A program made the position numbers and the translations under genes. Below, piece after piece: positions 54,949 through 64,000 of a stretch of DNA of 64,000 bases. Below the pieces are notes generated by a model. The model did no database searches and was not told the DNA's origin. It was given only the letters and a program-made list of their open reading frames with translations. The stretch comes from an uncultured Pseudomonadota bacterium (GTDB taxonomy: Bacteria > Myxococcota_A > UBA796 > CAJQPC01): the NCBI GenBank assembly GCA_913060515.1, contig CAJXRZ010000023.1, positions 1 through 64,000 on the forward strand, read 5' to 3'. The stretch's first letter is position 1, and each line of letters starts with the position of its first letter.

Positions 54949-56672
54949 GCGGCCTTGGCTCTGCACGCCTCGGCTTCGGCTCGCAGACCCATCTCTTCGA
55001 GCAGAGTGGCGGCCAGATGCCAGCCTGCCAGCCACCCCGGCTGTGTCTTTAGGATCTCACTGAGGGCAATGAAAGCCTCTCTAAAGTCGCCCTTTCGTCG
55101 GGTGCGCTGCACGTGGATGAGTGCCTTGACGAGGGGACCTACGCGCAGGGGGAGCCCGGCCCGACTGCGCTTGGGCATGGGCCACTCCAAGGCCACGGCG
55201 GTGGCCAACAAGGCTTGGGTCCCCATCGCTTGGGGCAGCCAAGCGGGACTCGGCAGCGCGGGTACGTGCCACTGAGGAGCGGAGGAGAGGGCCAGGTGCA
55301 GAGGGCCTGCGCTCTTGATCCAACAGGCGGGTCTCTGGGCGCTTCCGTACTGGCCTTGCCAGAACAGGCGCACAGCAGCCAGAGGATCCGCCGGTACGCT
55401 CAGATCCACCCACAAGGCATGTCCGCCGGCGCGCTGGGCCAGCAGGCTCTCCAGGCTGCCTGGGTCGCCGTCGTGCAGCACATAGAGATCGGAGCTGGCC
55501 TGCGCAGGTCGGGACTTCAGCCCCACCTGGCCTCGGATCCAGGCTTGCCGCGGGCTGTGGGGTCCGGGGTGCTCTGTGAGCAGAGCGCGGGCTTGGGCAC
55601 TCAGGCCTCGCTGGTGGGCCCCCAGTGCCCAGGAGTGGGCGCAGTCCGAGTCCAGGTGGGTGGCCTGGGCCAGTCTGCGGCGGAAGACGGGCTGCACAAA
55701 GCTACGAAAGCGTGCTTGATGGGTGGCTTTGTCGGACTTGCGCCACTGGCCGGCCGCAGAGCCGCGCAGGCCGTCGTGGGCTCGGTACAGGAAGGTGGCC
55801 AGAGGCAAGCTGCCGAAGGGTCCAACTTGGGCCAGACGAAGGAACATGTCCATGTCTTGGCCGCGCACCATGCTGGGGTCGTATTGTCCTGCTTCATCCT
55901 GGGCGCTGCGTCGAATGAGGCAAGCGCCGGGCATGCCTGGGATCAGCGTCACAGCACCTTGAAGCGCGTGGCTGGGAGGAAGTCGTGTGGCCGGCTTCCA
56001 GTCCCCCGGCTCTCCGCTCTCGCCGTCAAAGACGATGCTGTCGCCGAACACGCAGCTCAGAGTGGGGTTGGAGAAGAGCGCCTTTGCCAGCAGCCCGATG
56101 GCCCCGGGCAGAAGCAGGTCGTCGTCGTCCAAGATCAGCAACGCCTCCCCGCTCGAGGCCGCGATGCCCGCGTTCAAGGCGGTGGGCTTGCCCTGGTTGT
56201 CCTGGTGCAGGACCACCAGATCCTCTTGCTCGTCCAGCCACGCCTGCGTTCCGTCCTGGCTGCCGTCGTTGACCACGAGGATCTCGCAGGGCCAGCCTTG
56301 GGCGCGGGCGCTGGCCACGGCTTGTGGGAGCAGCTCGGCCCGGTTGTAGGTGCAGATCAAGATGGAGATGAGGGGGCCCTGGGTTGGGGCCTGGGGCACG
56401 GTTCCGACCGGCTCGCTGCTCTTCAAGCTCAGGTCGCCGAGCACCCGGCTGGGGCAGTCTCCGCGCGGGATCTCTGGCAGTCCCAGGTGCGCCAGGGAGG
56501 GCGCCTGGGTGGGGTGTGGCCAGAGGGGCTGACGGCCCGCGGTCCAGAGCTGCGCGGCGATCCAGCCATCATCGCAGGCTGGCAGCGCCACGCGCGCGGG
56601 GGCAGCGTGCAGGGTGCGGGCCATCGCCAGGCGCTCGGCTTGACCTCGGGGGCGGAACCCGGTGCTCAACAT
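54945..56672 (-). CDS. GT2-family glycosyltransferase with C-terminal helical repeats
   Basis: 575 residues. The first 100 are a degenerate linker, then a GT-A glycosyltransferase 2 domain from about 103 to 330: ISILICTYNRAELL, the nucleotide-sugar strand ILVVNDGSQDGT and the DDDD metal site (LLILDDDDLLLPG), followed by MPGACLIRRSA and RGQDMDMFLRLA. The C-terminal 150 residues contain a helix pair (GDFREAFIALSEILKTQPGW) like a TPR. ATG 56672 overlaps the upstream stop by 7 bases, placing it in one operon with the fused glycan gene. The much longer open frame upstream is non-coding in this phase. Confidence 0.83.
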   Translation of the reverse strand: MLSTGFRPRGQAERLAMARTLHAAPARVALPACDDGWIAAQLWTAGRQPLWPHPTQAPSLAHLGLPEIPRGDCPSRVLGDLSLKSSEPVGTVPQAPTQGPLISILICTYNRAELLPQAVASARAQGWPCEILVVNDGSQDGTQAWLDEQEDLVVLHQDNQGKPTALNAGIAASSGEALLILDDDDLLLPGAIGLLAKALFSNPTLSCVFGDSIVFDGESGEPGDWKPATRLPPSHALQGAVTLIPGMPGACLIRRSAQDEAGQYDPSMVRGQDMDMFLRLAQVGPFGSLPLATFLYRAHDGLRGSAAGQWRKSDKATHQARFRSFVQPVFRRRLAQATHLDSDCAHSWALGAHQRGLSAQARALLTEHPGPHSPRQAWIRGQVGLKSRPAQASSDLYVLHDGDPGSLESLLAQRAGGHALWVDLSVPADPLAAVRLFWQGQYGSAQRPACWIKSAGPLHLALSSAPQWHVPALPSPAWLPQAMGTQALLATAVALEWPMPKRSRAGLPLRVGPLVKALIHVQRTRRKGDFREAFIALSEILKTQPGWLAGWHLAATLLEEMGLRAEAEACRAKAA

Positions 56673-59600
56673 GCGCGGGCCTGAACACTGGGGGTGTGGG
56701 CCGAGAGGCAGCGGTGGGACTGACGCTTCAAGACCCGAGCGCTGCTGAGTTGACCCTTGTCCAGGGTGCGCTGGATCAGGGCCTGCCACGCCTGGGCGTC
56801 TTGGGGATTGAGCAGCACACGCAGCTCCGGGTCGGGGTGTGCGGCGAGAGCTTGGATGGGGTCTACGCCCAGGCCAGCCAGGTTCTCCCGCACCACGGGA
56901 TTGCAGGGGTCGCACTCCAGGGCCTTGAGCAGGTGGCGGGTGCCGGTCTGTGGGTCTCCGGCGAGCTGGAAGAGCACGCCCAGATCGCTCCAAGCCCTGG
57001 CGGACCAAGGGAAGCGCTTGACCAGGTGCGCGGCGATGCGGGTGGCGCCGAGCAGGTCGCCCGCCGTGGCCAGATCCTCGATGCGCTGCGGGCCAGCTTG
57101 GGGGGCGGTGGCTCGGCAGACCACGATGACCTGGTGGGCCATGCGTTGCAGTCGCTTGAGGGGGAGCTGGCCGCCACCTTGGCGGTCCCAGTCTGTTGGA
57201 AGCTCGGCGTTCACCGCCTGAGATGCGCAGTAGCCCGCGGCGCTGGGGAGCACGCGCTGAGGGGCAAAGCCGGCCTCGCGCAGGGCCATGACCAGCTCGT
57301 CGGGTCGGGCTTGAAAGGTCCAGGTGGGGTGTCGTCCGGCGCGGCCCACACCGCGGGCGAAGTGGGAGAGGTTGTAGAGGGTGAAGACGCCCAGTCCCCC
57401 GCTCACGACGCGCTCGCGCAGGGCACGCAGGGTGCCTTGAAGGTCCTGCACGTACTCCAGGCTGCCCGAGCAGATCACCGTCTCTACCGGGTCCATTTGG
57501 GGGAAGCCTTGGGTGTTCAGATCCCGCTGCTGCACGCTGAACCCGGGCTCTTGGACCACGACCTCGTGGCTCACATCCAGGCCCTGGTAGCCAAAGCGAG
57601 GCCCGAGCATGCGCCCCAGGATTCCGGTGGAGCAGCCTACGTCCAAGACGCTGCGTCCGCCCTCGGCCAGCACGATGTCCGCCACCTTGCGCAGGCGCCT
57701 GTGGGCGATGTCGTACTTGAGCGTCTCCCCCTGCCAGCCCTTCTGGGTGCCGCGTCCGCTGCTGGCTCTTGGCAAGCGTGCGCCGTGGGCGATGGCCGCC
57801 AGTTGGTCGAGCTGGGTCTCCGCTTGGGCCAGAATGCCCGGCAAGGCCGCGGCCAAGTTGGCGCGGTGGGTGTCCCGCTCCCGCCAAGCTTGAAGCAGCA
57901 TCTCGCTGAGCCCTTGAGGCTCTGCGATGTCCACGCTCAGGCCCCCCAGGCCGCACATCTGCAGCCACTCGGGGGTCTTGAACTCGTAGGCCACACCCAC
58001 GGCCGGCACCCCGGCTGTGGTCGCGAAGATCAGCGAGTGCATGCGCGTGCCGAGGAAGAAGTCGCAGGCCGCTGCTTGGCGCCGCACGTGGTGGTGGTCC
58101 AGGTCGGGACGCTCTTCTACCGAGGCGCGGTCGCTGCCGATGGCTTGGGCGATGCGCTGCGCTGCCAGGCGGTCGTCTTGGTGGTATCCGCCAAAGTCGG
58201 TGCAGTTGGAGAGGAAGCGCACCTGTCCGCCGCTCTCTGTGAGCCAGGCGCTGCAGGCAGCGGCCACACTGGCCTCGTAGGCGGACTGGAGCTCCTTGGG
58301 GTTGTCGTGGCCGGGGAAGTGCCATGCGCGGGCCGTCACGCCCAGGATGGGAGCCTCCTGCTTCTTCCCCAGCTCGCTCTCTTGGGGCACATCGGAGACG
58401 GCCGCGTCTACACCGATGCGGATGGGGCACTGAACCCCCAGGCGGCGCACGATCTGAGCGGAGGCGGCGTCTCGGGCCAAGACCCACGCAGCGGGGTCCA
58501 AGACCTGGCGGGCGGCTTGCCGGGAGAGGGGGCTGTCCAGGGGGCCGATGGACTGGGCGAAGAAGACCACGGGGATCTGGGCGCGGTGTGCCGCGTGGTA
58601 GAGCGCCAGCCGAGGACCCAGGTTCAAGGCATACAAGTCGTTGAGGAAGGAGCCGCCGCAGGAGACGACCAGGTCGGTGTTCACCAAGGCCAGGGCCAGG
58701 GCTACAGGGTCGGCGTCCCCCATGCAGTCCAGCTCGGGGTGGAAGTGTGCGGCGACCTGGGGGTAGTGCGAGACCACCTTGATCTGAGCCTCCGGAAGGC
58801 GCGCTTGCAGACCGGAGACGATGCCCTGGAGGATGGCTGCGTCCCCGCGGTTGGCCGAGCAGAAGGAGTCGGCGATGAGCACCCGGGTTGGGGAAGGCTC
58901 TGGAGGCTGAAAGGCCTGGATCAGACGCAGGGCGCTGACGGAGGCGTCGTGGCAGGCGGCCAGGCGTTGGGCGCTCAGGCCCATTCGGCGCAGCTCCAGA
59001 GGGCGTTGGCCCAGGCGGATCAGCGCCATCTTGAGGGCGTCCACGTCTCCAGGAGGCAAGAGCAGACCGTTGACCCCGTTGACCACCAGGTCGCCGATTC
59101 CACTCAGCTCCGAGCTGATGACCGGTCGGTTGAGGGCGCCGGCTTCGGCCAGGACCGTGGGAATGCCGTCCATGTCGCCGTTGGGGGCCTGGATGCTGGG
59201 GGCGACGATCAGGTCGGCCTGGGCCATGGCCTGCAAGACCTCGGCGTAGGGGCGCATGGGCGAGAGGGTCAGGCCAGCTGGGAGCGGGCCAGAGGGCACC
59301 GGGGCTCCGATGATCTCCAGCTCCAGCTCGGGCAGGTGCTCGCGGGCGGCCTGCCAGGCGTTGATCAGGATCTGGAAGCCCTTCTTTGGGGTGGGTCGGC
59401 CCACGGCCAAGACCTTCTTCAGAGAGGTAGGCGCAGGCGGCGCCGAGGCGATGAGTCCGGCGAGTCTGGCGGCGTTGGGCACCACGGCGATGCGTTCTTT
59501 GGCCACGCCGCGCTCGGCGATAAAGTCCCGATGAAAGCGCGAGATGGTGATCACCTTGCTGCAGTTCGGGGAGAGCCTCTGCCACTCGCTGGGCCGCACG

Positions 59601-59947
59601 GCGGCGTCTTGGCGGAAGATGTCGTAGGCGTGGCACATCATCGAGAAAGGCTTGCCGACGCGCTCTGCGATGGGGCCCAGAGTGCGCACGCCAAAGTCAG
59701 CGAAGTGGCCGTGCAGGTGGTCGAAGGTGGCGAGAACCGCGTCCAGGCCTGGGGCGCTCAGATCCTGGTGCAGGATGGGGAAGGGGATGCCATCTGCTCC
59801 CTCGCCAAAGCGGATCCCCGGGTCCCCGGCCTTGTGGCAGACCACGCCTACATTGACGCCGGCCGCAGCCAAGGCCACCAGCTCCGCGTGAACGAAGGTC
59901 TGGCTTAGGACGGGATACTCTGGAAGGACGTAGCAGACGGAGAACAT
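56666..59947 (-). CDS. Fused GT4 glycosyltransferase, polysaccharide pyruvyl transferase, methyltransferase and TPR protein
   Basis: 1093 residues from ATG 59947 (GAGG 6 bases upstream). Residues 1-350 are a GT4 glycosyltransferase (LPEYPVLSQTFVHAEL at the start, VGRPTPKKGFQ and VLAEAGALNRPVISS). Residues 355-720 are a polysaccharide pyruvyl transferase domain (SFCSANRGDAAILQGI, SCGGSFLNDLYA, FLGTRMHSLIFA). Residues 745-900 hold a class I methyltransferase (VLDVGCSTGILGRM). The remainder to about 1093 has TPR-like pairs. It probably builds and decorates a surface or capsular glycan in the cytosol. The gene opens the operon with GT2 downstream. Confidence 0.83.
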   Translation of the reverse strand: MFSVCYVLPEYPVLSQTFVHAELVALAAAGVNVGVVCHKAGDPGIRFGEGADGIPFPILHQDLSAPGLDAVLATFDHLHGHFADFGVRTLGPIAERVGKPFSMMCHAYDIFRQDAAVRPSEWQRLSPNCSKVITISRFHRDFIAERGVAKERIAVVPNAARLAGLIASAPPAPTSLKKVLAVGRPTPKKGFQILINAWQAAREHLPELELEIIGAPVPSGPLPAGLTLSPMRPYAEVLQAMAQADLIVAPSIQAPNGDMDGIPTVLAEAGALNRPVISSELSGIGDLVVNGVNGLLLPPGDVDALKMALIRLGQRPLELRRMGLSAQRLAACHDASVSALRLIQAFQPPEPSPTRVLIADSFCSANRGDAAILQGIVSGLQARLPEAQIKVVSHYPQVAAHFHPELDCMGDADPVALALALVNTDLVVSCGGSFLNDLYALNLGPRLALYHAAHRAQIPVVFFAQSIGPLDSPLSRQAARQVLDPAAWVLARDAASAQIVRRLGVQCPIRIGVDAAVSDVPQESELGKKQEAPILGVTARAWHFPGHDNPKELQSAYEASVAAACSAWLTESGGQVRFLSNCTDFGGYHQDDRLAAQRIAQAIGSDRASVEERPDLDHHHVRRQAAACDFFLGTRMHSLIFATTAGVPAVGVAYEFKTPEWLQMCGLGGLSVDIAEPQGLSEMLLQAWRERDTHRANLAAALPGILAQAETQLDQLAAIAHGARLPRASSGRGTQKGWQGETLKYDIAHRRLRKVADIVLAEGGRSVLDVGCSTGILGRMLGPRFGYQGLDVSHEVVVQEPGFSVQQRDLNTQGFPQMDPVETVICSGSLEYVQDLQGTLRALRERVVSGGLGVFTLYNLSHFARGVGRAGRHPTWTFQARPDELVMALREAGFAPQRVLPSAAGYCASQAVNAELPTDWDRQGGGQLPLKRLQRMAHQVIVVCRATAPQAGPQRIEDLATAGDLLGATRIAAHLVKRFPWSARAWSDLGVLFQLAGDPQTGTRHLLKALECDPCNPVVRENLAGLGVDPIQALAAHPDPELRVLLNPQDAQAWQALIQRTLDKGQLSSARVLKRQSHRCLSAHTPSVQARAC

Positions 59948-59999
59948 GGGATACCTCAGGGCCATGCCATCGGTCGCTCTCATCCCTAGTTGAGCTTGA

Positions 60000-60263
60000 G
60001 TGTCCAATCCCTACCAAAGTCCGAAGTCCGAGGAGCCCGTTTTGGCCCCTCAGCCCGTCTCGGTGATCCGGCGGCTCTTCTTGCCCTGCCTCTTCATGGG
60101 GCTGGTTCTGGGGCTCTTCTTCGTGCTCTTCGCCTTCGGCGGTGTACTGGGCCTTGAGTACGCCGACTCTGCGGAGCCCGCGGTCAGCTGGCCTGTTGTG
60201 GCGCTGATTGGGAGCTTGTCCCTGGGCAGCTTTGTGATGGCCTCTGGGTGCTACAAGGCCTAG
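60000..60263 (+). CDS. Small two-span membrane protein, 'NPYQ' N-terminus
   Basis: 87 residues from GTG 60000: SNPYQSPKSEEP, a Pro-rich cytosolic lead, then two hydrophobic segments (LFLPCLFMGLVLGLFFVLFAFGG and VALIGSLSLGSFVMAS). The N-P-Y-Q-x-P-x-S opening is shared with the next gene 3 bases downstream, showing a tandem pair. Proteins with such a lead are found in several phyla and lack a known function. It is divergent from the glycan operon. Confidence 0.65.
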   Translation: MSNPYQSPKSEEPVLAPQPVSVIRRLFLPCLFMGLVLGLFFVLFAFGGVLGLEYADSAEPAVSWPVVALIGSLSLGSFVMASGCYKA

Positions 60264-60266
60264 CGC

Positions 60267-60761
60267 ATGGTCAACCCCTACCAGCCTCCCGAGAGCGCAA
60301 CGCCGCCAAAGGCGCCTGAATACAGGCTGCTCAAGCGCATCCTGGCTGTGCCCTTGGCTGGGGTTTCTCTGGTCTCGGCCTTGCTGGCGGTGGCGGTCAT
60401 CGCCGGCACAGCAGTGGCCGCCTTTGCAGGAGACGGGACCGTGAGGTTGGGCGGGTTGATCGTCTACTTGGGCGTCGTCATCGCCGTCAGCTTGGGCAGC
60501 TTCGCCCTGGCCCGGGCCTTCTGGGATCCGGATCGGTACTCCAGAAAATCACTGGATCAAGCAGAGCTTCGCGCCATCTACGCCCGCGAGAGACTCGCCG
60601 AGATGCCCAATGGAGAGACCGGCATGTACCGCGAGACCCAGGACGGGGAGCTCGGTCGGCTCTACGCCCGGGTGCGTCCGGATCGTCTGCCCCAGCGCCA
60701 CCGAGAGCTCATGGCCCGGATCAAAGAGCGTGTGGAGCAGTTGGGGCCGCCCAAGAGCTGA
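60267..60761 (+). CDS. Membrane protein with 'NPYQ' N-terminus and helical tail
   Basis: 164 residues: MVNPYQPPESATPPKAPEY, two membrane helices (about 33-57 and 70-90), then a charged helical cytosolic tail (AELRAIYARERLAEMP ... RELMARIKERVEQLG). Paralogous at the N-terminus to the preceding gene and translated right after it. Function unknown. Its stop is 6 bases from that of the convergent questin-oxidase-like gene. Confidence 0.68.
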   Translation: MVNPYQPPESATPPKAPEYRLLKRILAVPLAGVSLVSALLAVAVIAGTAVAAFAGDGTVRLGGLIVYLGVVIAVSLGSFALARAFWDPDRYSRKSLDQAELRAIYARERLAEMPNGETGMYRETQDGELGRLYARVRPDRLPQRHRELMARIKERVEQLGPPKS

Positions 60762-60767
60762 AGGTGC

Positions 60768-61769
60768 TCAGGGGGCCATGCTCTCGAGCATCTTCCAGGC
60801 CGCCGCCACCCGCTCTGGCCGAGCTTGGATGGCCTGCTCCCTTAGGACCGCCTCGACAAACTTGATGCCGTGGTCGTTGGTGATCTCAATGGCTCGGTCC
60901 ACCAGGCCCACAGTGTCGTAGATGCCTGAATCGAGGGCCTGTGCGGTGCCGCGATGGGTCAACTCCAAGGCCAAGAGCGCCTGAACCAAGACCCCCAGCG
61001 CGCGCTGCTGTCCCTGCGAATCCAGGAGAGGCAGCAAGGTGCGCAAAGAGGTGCTCGCGGTCAGGGCGTGCAGGTAGACAAAGCCTGCCTCGTCTTCCAC
61101 CAAGACGCGCCGGGCGGCCCAGGCCGTCAGCTCGGAGATCGCCGCGCCTGGATCTTGGGGAAGTGCGATGCGCGCGAGGTGTGCGCCAAACTCTGGCCAG
61201 TCCCAGACGGCGAGGGCTCGGTCGCTGATGAGTCCGGGTCGCTTCAGGTGGAGCGGGATGGAGGGAAGGGTCTCCAGCGCCTCGATCAAGTCCAGCTCGC
61301 CGGCCGCGATCTGCCCGGGCAGCTCTCTAAAGCCCCCCGCCCACAAGGCCAGGCCGTAGGCGATCTCGCGACGACGCGGCTCAGTGGGGTGCCGCTGCCA
61401 GGCACGCAGACCGTGGGCCACCCGCAGCAGCCCGTGCAGGCTGGCGCCCAACACCCCGGGTAGGAGTCCGGGCAGCTCGGCCTTCAGCAGGGCAATCGGA
61501 TCCGCGAAGCCCAGGTAGAAGCTGGACCACTGGGCCAGATCCTCGTAGCGTCCCAGCTCCTCTGGCCTGGGTTGGCCAGGCGCCACCTGCCAAGGCTGGA
61601 GCAGTTCAGGCACATAGGCGGCTTGTAGGGCCGGAAGGGCATCCAGGCGACCCAGTGCTTCCAGAGCTTCGCTGGCCATCGGGCCGTGGTTGACCAGGTT
61701 GCGGGTGGTGCCGGCGTCCCAGAGGGGGTGGGTGGCTTGGTAGTGCAGCAGGGCGGTATCGAGCGTCAT
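60768..61769 (-). CDS. Questin-oxidase-like family protein (DUF4243)
   Basis: 333 residues from ATG 61769, all helical. The pattern NLVNHGPMASEALEALGRLD with following LGASLHGLLRVAHGLRAWQ and LHALTASTSLRTLLPLLD matches the questin oxidase/DUF4243 family, in which some fungal members catalyse Baeyer-Villiger-type ring opening of anthraquinones; most bacterial ones are uncharacterised. The late DHGIKFVEAVLREQA fits the conserved 'D-x-x-I-K-x-x-x-A'. No secondary-metabolite cluster surrounds it. Upstream in-frame sequence is repetitive antisense of the TSP3 gene and not coding. Confidence 0.65.
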   Translation of the reverse strand: MTLDTALLHYQATHPLWDAGTTRNLVNHGPMASEALEALGRLDALPALQAAYVPELLQPWQVAPGQPRPEELGRYEDLAQWSSFYLGFADPIALLKAELPGLLPGVLGASLHGLLRVAHGLRAWQRHPTEPRRREIAYGLALWAGGFRELPGQIAAGELDLIEALETLPSIPLHLKRPGLISDRALAVWDWPEFGAHLARIALPQDPGAAISELTAWAARRVLVEDEAGFVYLHALTASTSLRTLLPLLDSQGQQRALGVLVQALLALELTHRGTAQALDSGIYDTVGLVDRAIEITNDHGIKFVEAVLREQAIQARPERVAAAWKMLESMAP

Positions 61770-61952
61770 GGTGGCCTCGTTTGCACCCTGAATAGCGAGC
61801 CTGTCCAGTTCTGCGACTCCGCTGCCAACACAAGGACAAAGTGCTGGTCTATCGGCCGAATCACCCACCGACTTGAGCCCAAGGACAGGGATGAGGACCA
61901 TCTTTCGTGCATCTAAGGCTATGTTGGGGACTGTCCCTACTTGGAGTTCCCC

Positions 61953-64000
61953 ATGTTCTTGCTCGCCCTCTTCGTTGCCCCTGCGTCCGCGGCCGGCAAC
62001 CACGCTGCGTTCACGGGTGATGGAGACCGCATCGATCTGGGCGCGGGCCTGGACCCTGGCAGCAGCTTTACCTGGGAGGGCTGGGTCAGCTTTGAGCAGG
62101 GCGGCAGCTCCAACTACGACACCATCTTTGAGGTGGCCGAGGCCGGCACAGGCCTGAACCTCTTCTACGTCGGCTGGGTCAGCACCGGATGGCAGATCGA
62201 GTTCAACGACGTGAACGCCAGCGAGGGCAGCTCCTGCACCGACGGCACCGAGGTGATCTGCGCTGCGGACACCTACACCGACTTTGACCTGACCCACTTG
62301 GCCGTGACGGTCGACGGAACCGACGTGGTCCTCTACGTCAACGGCGTGGCCACCCAAACCCTGACCTTGACCAGCTCGATGGTCTGGAGCACCACCGCCG
62401 AGTGGGGCATGGGTGCGGACACGGACGACGGCAGCGCCTACACCTCCGATTACTACGTCGGGGATCTGGACGAAGTGCGCATCTGGGAGACCGCCCACGA
62501 CGCAGACACGGTCGCCTGCTTGATGGACTACGCCCTGAGCGGCGCCGAACCAGATCTCTATGCGCTCTGGTCCATGGACGATGCAGCGGGCTCCGGTACC
62601 GCCACCGATCTGGGTGCCAATGGCCTGGACGGAACCTGTGAGAGCAACGCCGACTTTGAGAGCTCCGCCTTTGGTCTGACCACTTCGGTGGGCGGCGACA
62701 TCCCCTGCTACGACTTTGATGGGGATGGAGAGACCCCTGCCGACGGGGACTGTGACGACACGGACGCCAGCATCAACACTAGCGCCACAGAGGTCGATCT
62801 GAACGGCATCGACGAGGACTGTGATGGCTTTGATGGCGGGGTGGACACGGACGGGGATGGCCTCACAGACGAGGACGAGGTGGAGGTCCACGGGACCGAT
62901 CCAGATGTGGCCGATACGGACGGCGACGGCTTGGACGATGGGGAAGAGGTGAACACCTACGGCACCGATCCCTTGAACGAGGACACCGACGGCGAAGGTC
63001 TCACGGACGGGGAAGAGGTCAACACCTACGGCACCGACCCGTTGGACAAGAACTCGGATGACGACGGGCTCAACGACTTCCGCGAGGTCACCGAGACCGC
63101 CACCGATCCCAACGACTCCGACTCGGACGACGACGGCCTGCGGGACGGGGACGAGGTCAAGATCTACGAGACCGACCCCAACCAGAAGGACACGGACGGC
63201 GACGGCCTGGAGGACGGTGAGGAGGTCAACACCTACGGCACCGATCCTCTGGATACGGACACCGACGACGGTGGCGTGGACGACGGCACAGAAGTGGACA
63301 CCGATGGCACCGATCCCTTGGACGGCAGCGATGACAATGTGGGCAGCGGGGACTCCGACGGGGATGGCTTGAGCGATGCCGAGGAGGAGGACCTGGGTAC
63401 TGACCCAGAGAACGCGGACAGCGACGGGGACGGCCTCAGTGACGGGGTCGAGGTCAACTCCACCGAGACCGATCCCTTGGACAGCGACTCGGATGACGAC
63501 GGCCTGGAAGACGGCACCGAGATCAATGAGACCGGCACCGATCCCAACAACGGCGACTCGGACGGGGATGGGCTGGAGGACGGCACCGAGGTCAATGACA
63601 CCGAGACCGATCCCAACAACAGCGACTCAGACCGGGATGGATTGGAGGACGGCACCGAGGTCAACGAGACCCAGACCGATCCCAACGACGCCGACTCGGA
63701 CGACGATGGACTGGAGGATGGGACCGAGGTCAATGAGACCGTGACCGATCCCAATGACGCCGACTCAGACGACGACGGACTGGATGACGGGACCGAGGTC
63801 AACAACACCCAGACCGACCCCAACGACGCCGACTCCGACGATGGCGGCGTTAACGACGGCGATGAGATCGACGCTGGCACCGATCCCCTGGACGGCAGCG
63901 ATGACTTTCCGGTGGATGAGACCGAGAACCCTCTGACGGAGTTGGAGAGCGTCTACTTGGGTGGAAGCGGCATCCAGTGCGGAAGCACGCAGATGCCTGT
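61953..64000 (+). CDS. Secreted LamG/TSP3 repeat protein, truncated by the window end
   Basis: 682 codons are visible and the frame is still open at the window edge. A signal peptide (MFLLALFVAPASAAG) follows ATG 61953, which has GGAG 6 bases upstream. Residues 15-220 are a LamG/concanavalin-like domain: FTWEGWVSFEQGG, LAVTVDGTDVVLYVNGVA and DLDEVRIWETA. One MopE-like motif (DGDCDDTDASINTSATEVDL) comes next, then about 14 thrombospondin type 3 repeats of the form DSDGDGLEDGTEVN-x-T-x-TDPNN. The repeats bind calcium in known proteins. Function unknown, probably surface adhesion. The C-terminus is missing here. Confidence 0.82.
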   Translation, partial: MFLLALFVAPASAAGNHAAFTGDGDRIDLGAGLDPGSSFTWEGWVSFEQGGSSNYDTIFEVAEAGTGLNLFYVGWVSTGWQIEFNDVNASEGSSCTDGTEVICAADTYTDFDLTHLAVTVDGTDVVLYVNGVATQTLTLTSSMVWSTTAEWGMGADTDDGSAYTSDYYVGDLDEVRIWETAHDADTVACLMDYALSGAEPDLYALWSMDDAAGSGTATDLGANGLDGTCESNADFESSAFGLTTSVGGDIPCYDFDGDGETPADGDCDDTDASINTSATEVDLNGIDEDCDGFDGGVDTDGDGLTDEDEVEVHGTDPDVADTDGDGLDDGEEVNTYGTDPLNEDTDGEGLTDGEEVNTYGTDPLDKNSDDDGLNDFREVTETATDPNDSDSDDDGLRDGDEVKIYETDPNQKDTDGDGLEDGEEVNTYGTDPLDTDTDDGGVDDGTEVDTDGTDPLDGSDDNVGSGDSDGDGLSDAEEEDLGTDPENADSDGDGLSDGVEVNSTETDPLDSDSDDDGLEDGTEINETGTDPNNGDSDGDGLEDGTEVNDTETDPNNSDSDRDGLEDGTEVNETQTDPNDADSDDDGLEDGTEVNETVTDPNDADSDDDGLDDGTEVNNTQTDPNDADSDDGGVNDGDEIDAGTDPLDGSDDFPVDETENPLTELESVYLGGSGIQCGSTQMP

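Noticed and set aside
54945-59636. Very long open frame on the minus strand upstream of the GT2 gene
   Set aside because: It overlaps the fused glycan gene in another phase and translates to Pro/Arg/Gly-rich text; only the part from 56672 has glycosyltransferase motifs.
56384-59908. 1174-codon plus-strand open frame
   Set aside because: It lies antisense to the fused glycan gene, and its Gly/Leu/Gln/His-rich translation has no domain, so it is a GC-bias shadow.
60768-62891. 707-codon minus-strand frame
   Set aside because: The part beyond 61769 is antisense to the LamG/TSP3 gene; Val/Gly-rich translation is the mirror of the Asp repeats.
1-64000. tRNA genes, rRNA genes, CRISPR arrays, insertion sequences and prophage genes
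   Set aside because: None recognised by eye in the intergenic regions; short non-coding RNAs cannot be excluded without a search.

Overview
The window looks like chromosome from a high-GC, Gram-negative bacterium, most likely a member of the Myxococcota or a close deltaproteobacterial relative. The reasons are many short-lipobox lipoproteins, secreted FG-GAP propellers with MopE-type Asp/Cys repeats and thrombospondin type 3 repeats, and two C-termini of the MYXO-CTERM form (Gly/Cys motif, one hydrophobic helix, Arg cluster). I saw no rRNA, tRNA, CRISPR array, transposase or phage gene.

Layout. 1-769: decayed tandem repeats and strong hairpins, no gene. 770-5432: an O-antigen-ligase-like gene (-), then small hypothetical genes (+), several in a tract of visibly lower GC. 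5435-14137: two large FG-GAP surface proteins flanking a tyrosine catabolism cluster (hmgA, hppD, a GNAT). 14185-24522: an XPB-type helicase and a DUF790/Bax1-type protein separated by a complete Cu/Ag-type RND efflux operon (CusC-, CusB- and CusA-like, a 42-residue membrane protein, an ICMT-like methyltransferase). 24577-33523: a spondin-domain lipoprotein, a sulfatase-fold enzyme, TMEM43, TrmB, a DUF2007/zinc-finger protein and a MopE lipoprotein. 33530-41640: a long minus-strand run with a helicase-associated-domain protein, OmpA-type lipoprotein, DEDDh exonuclease, futalosine-hydrolase-like enzyme, two paralogous membrane proteins, a PQQ-type propeller and an atypical SDR.

41759-46686 is the most interesting part. 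A lipoprotein is followed by four tandem, translationally coupled paralogues (three with twin-arginine signals) and then a DUF692/MNIO enzyme. The four paralogues differ widely but share two cysteines exactly 14 residues apart in a [GS]CG...CGMG motif. MNIO enzymes are known to modify cysteines of partner peptides, so this resembles an undescribed MNIO pathway in which whole folded Tat-exported proteins, not short peptides, are the substrates. The cluster ends in a nested palindrome.

46761-64000: an NhaC antiporter, an AGCS symporter with two extra non-membrane insertions, two tandemly duplicated histidine kinases, a methyltransferase, two glycan-assembly genes (one a 1093-residue GT4 + pyruvyl transferase + methyltransferase + TPR fusion), a small membrane-protein pair, a questin-oxidase-like gene and a LamG/TSP3 protein cut by the window end.

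The working units appear to be homogentisate catabolism, Cu/Ag efflux, the putative MNIO protein-modification operon, and surface polysaccharide assembly. Stop/start overlaps (ATGA, GTGA, TGATG) are very common, so most runs are probably translationally coupled operons. Family names come from recognised motifs, not from searches.
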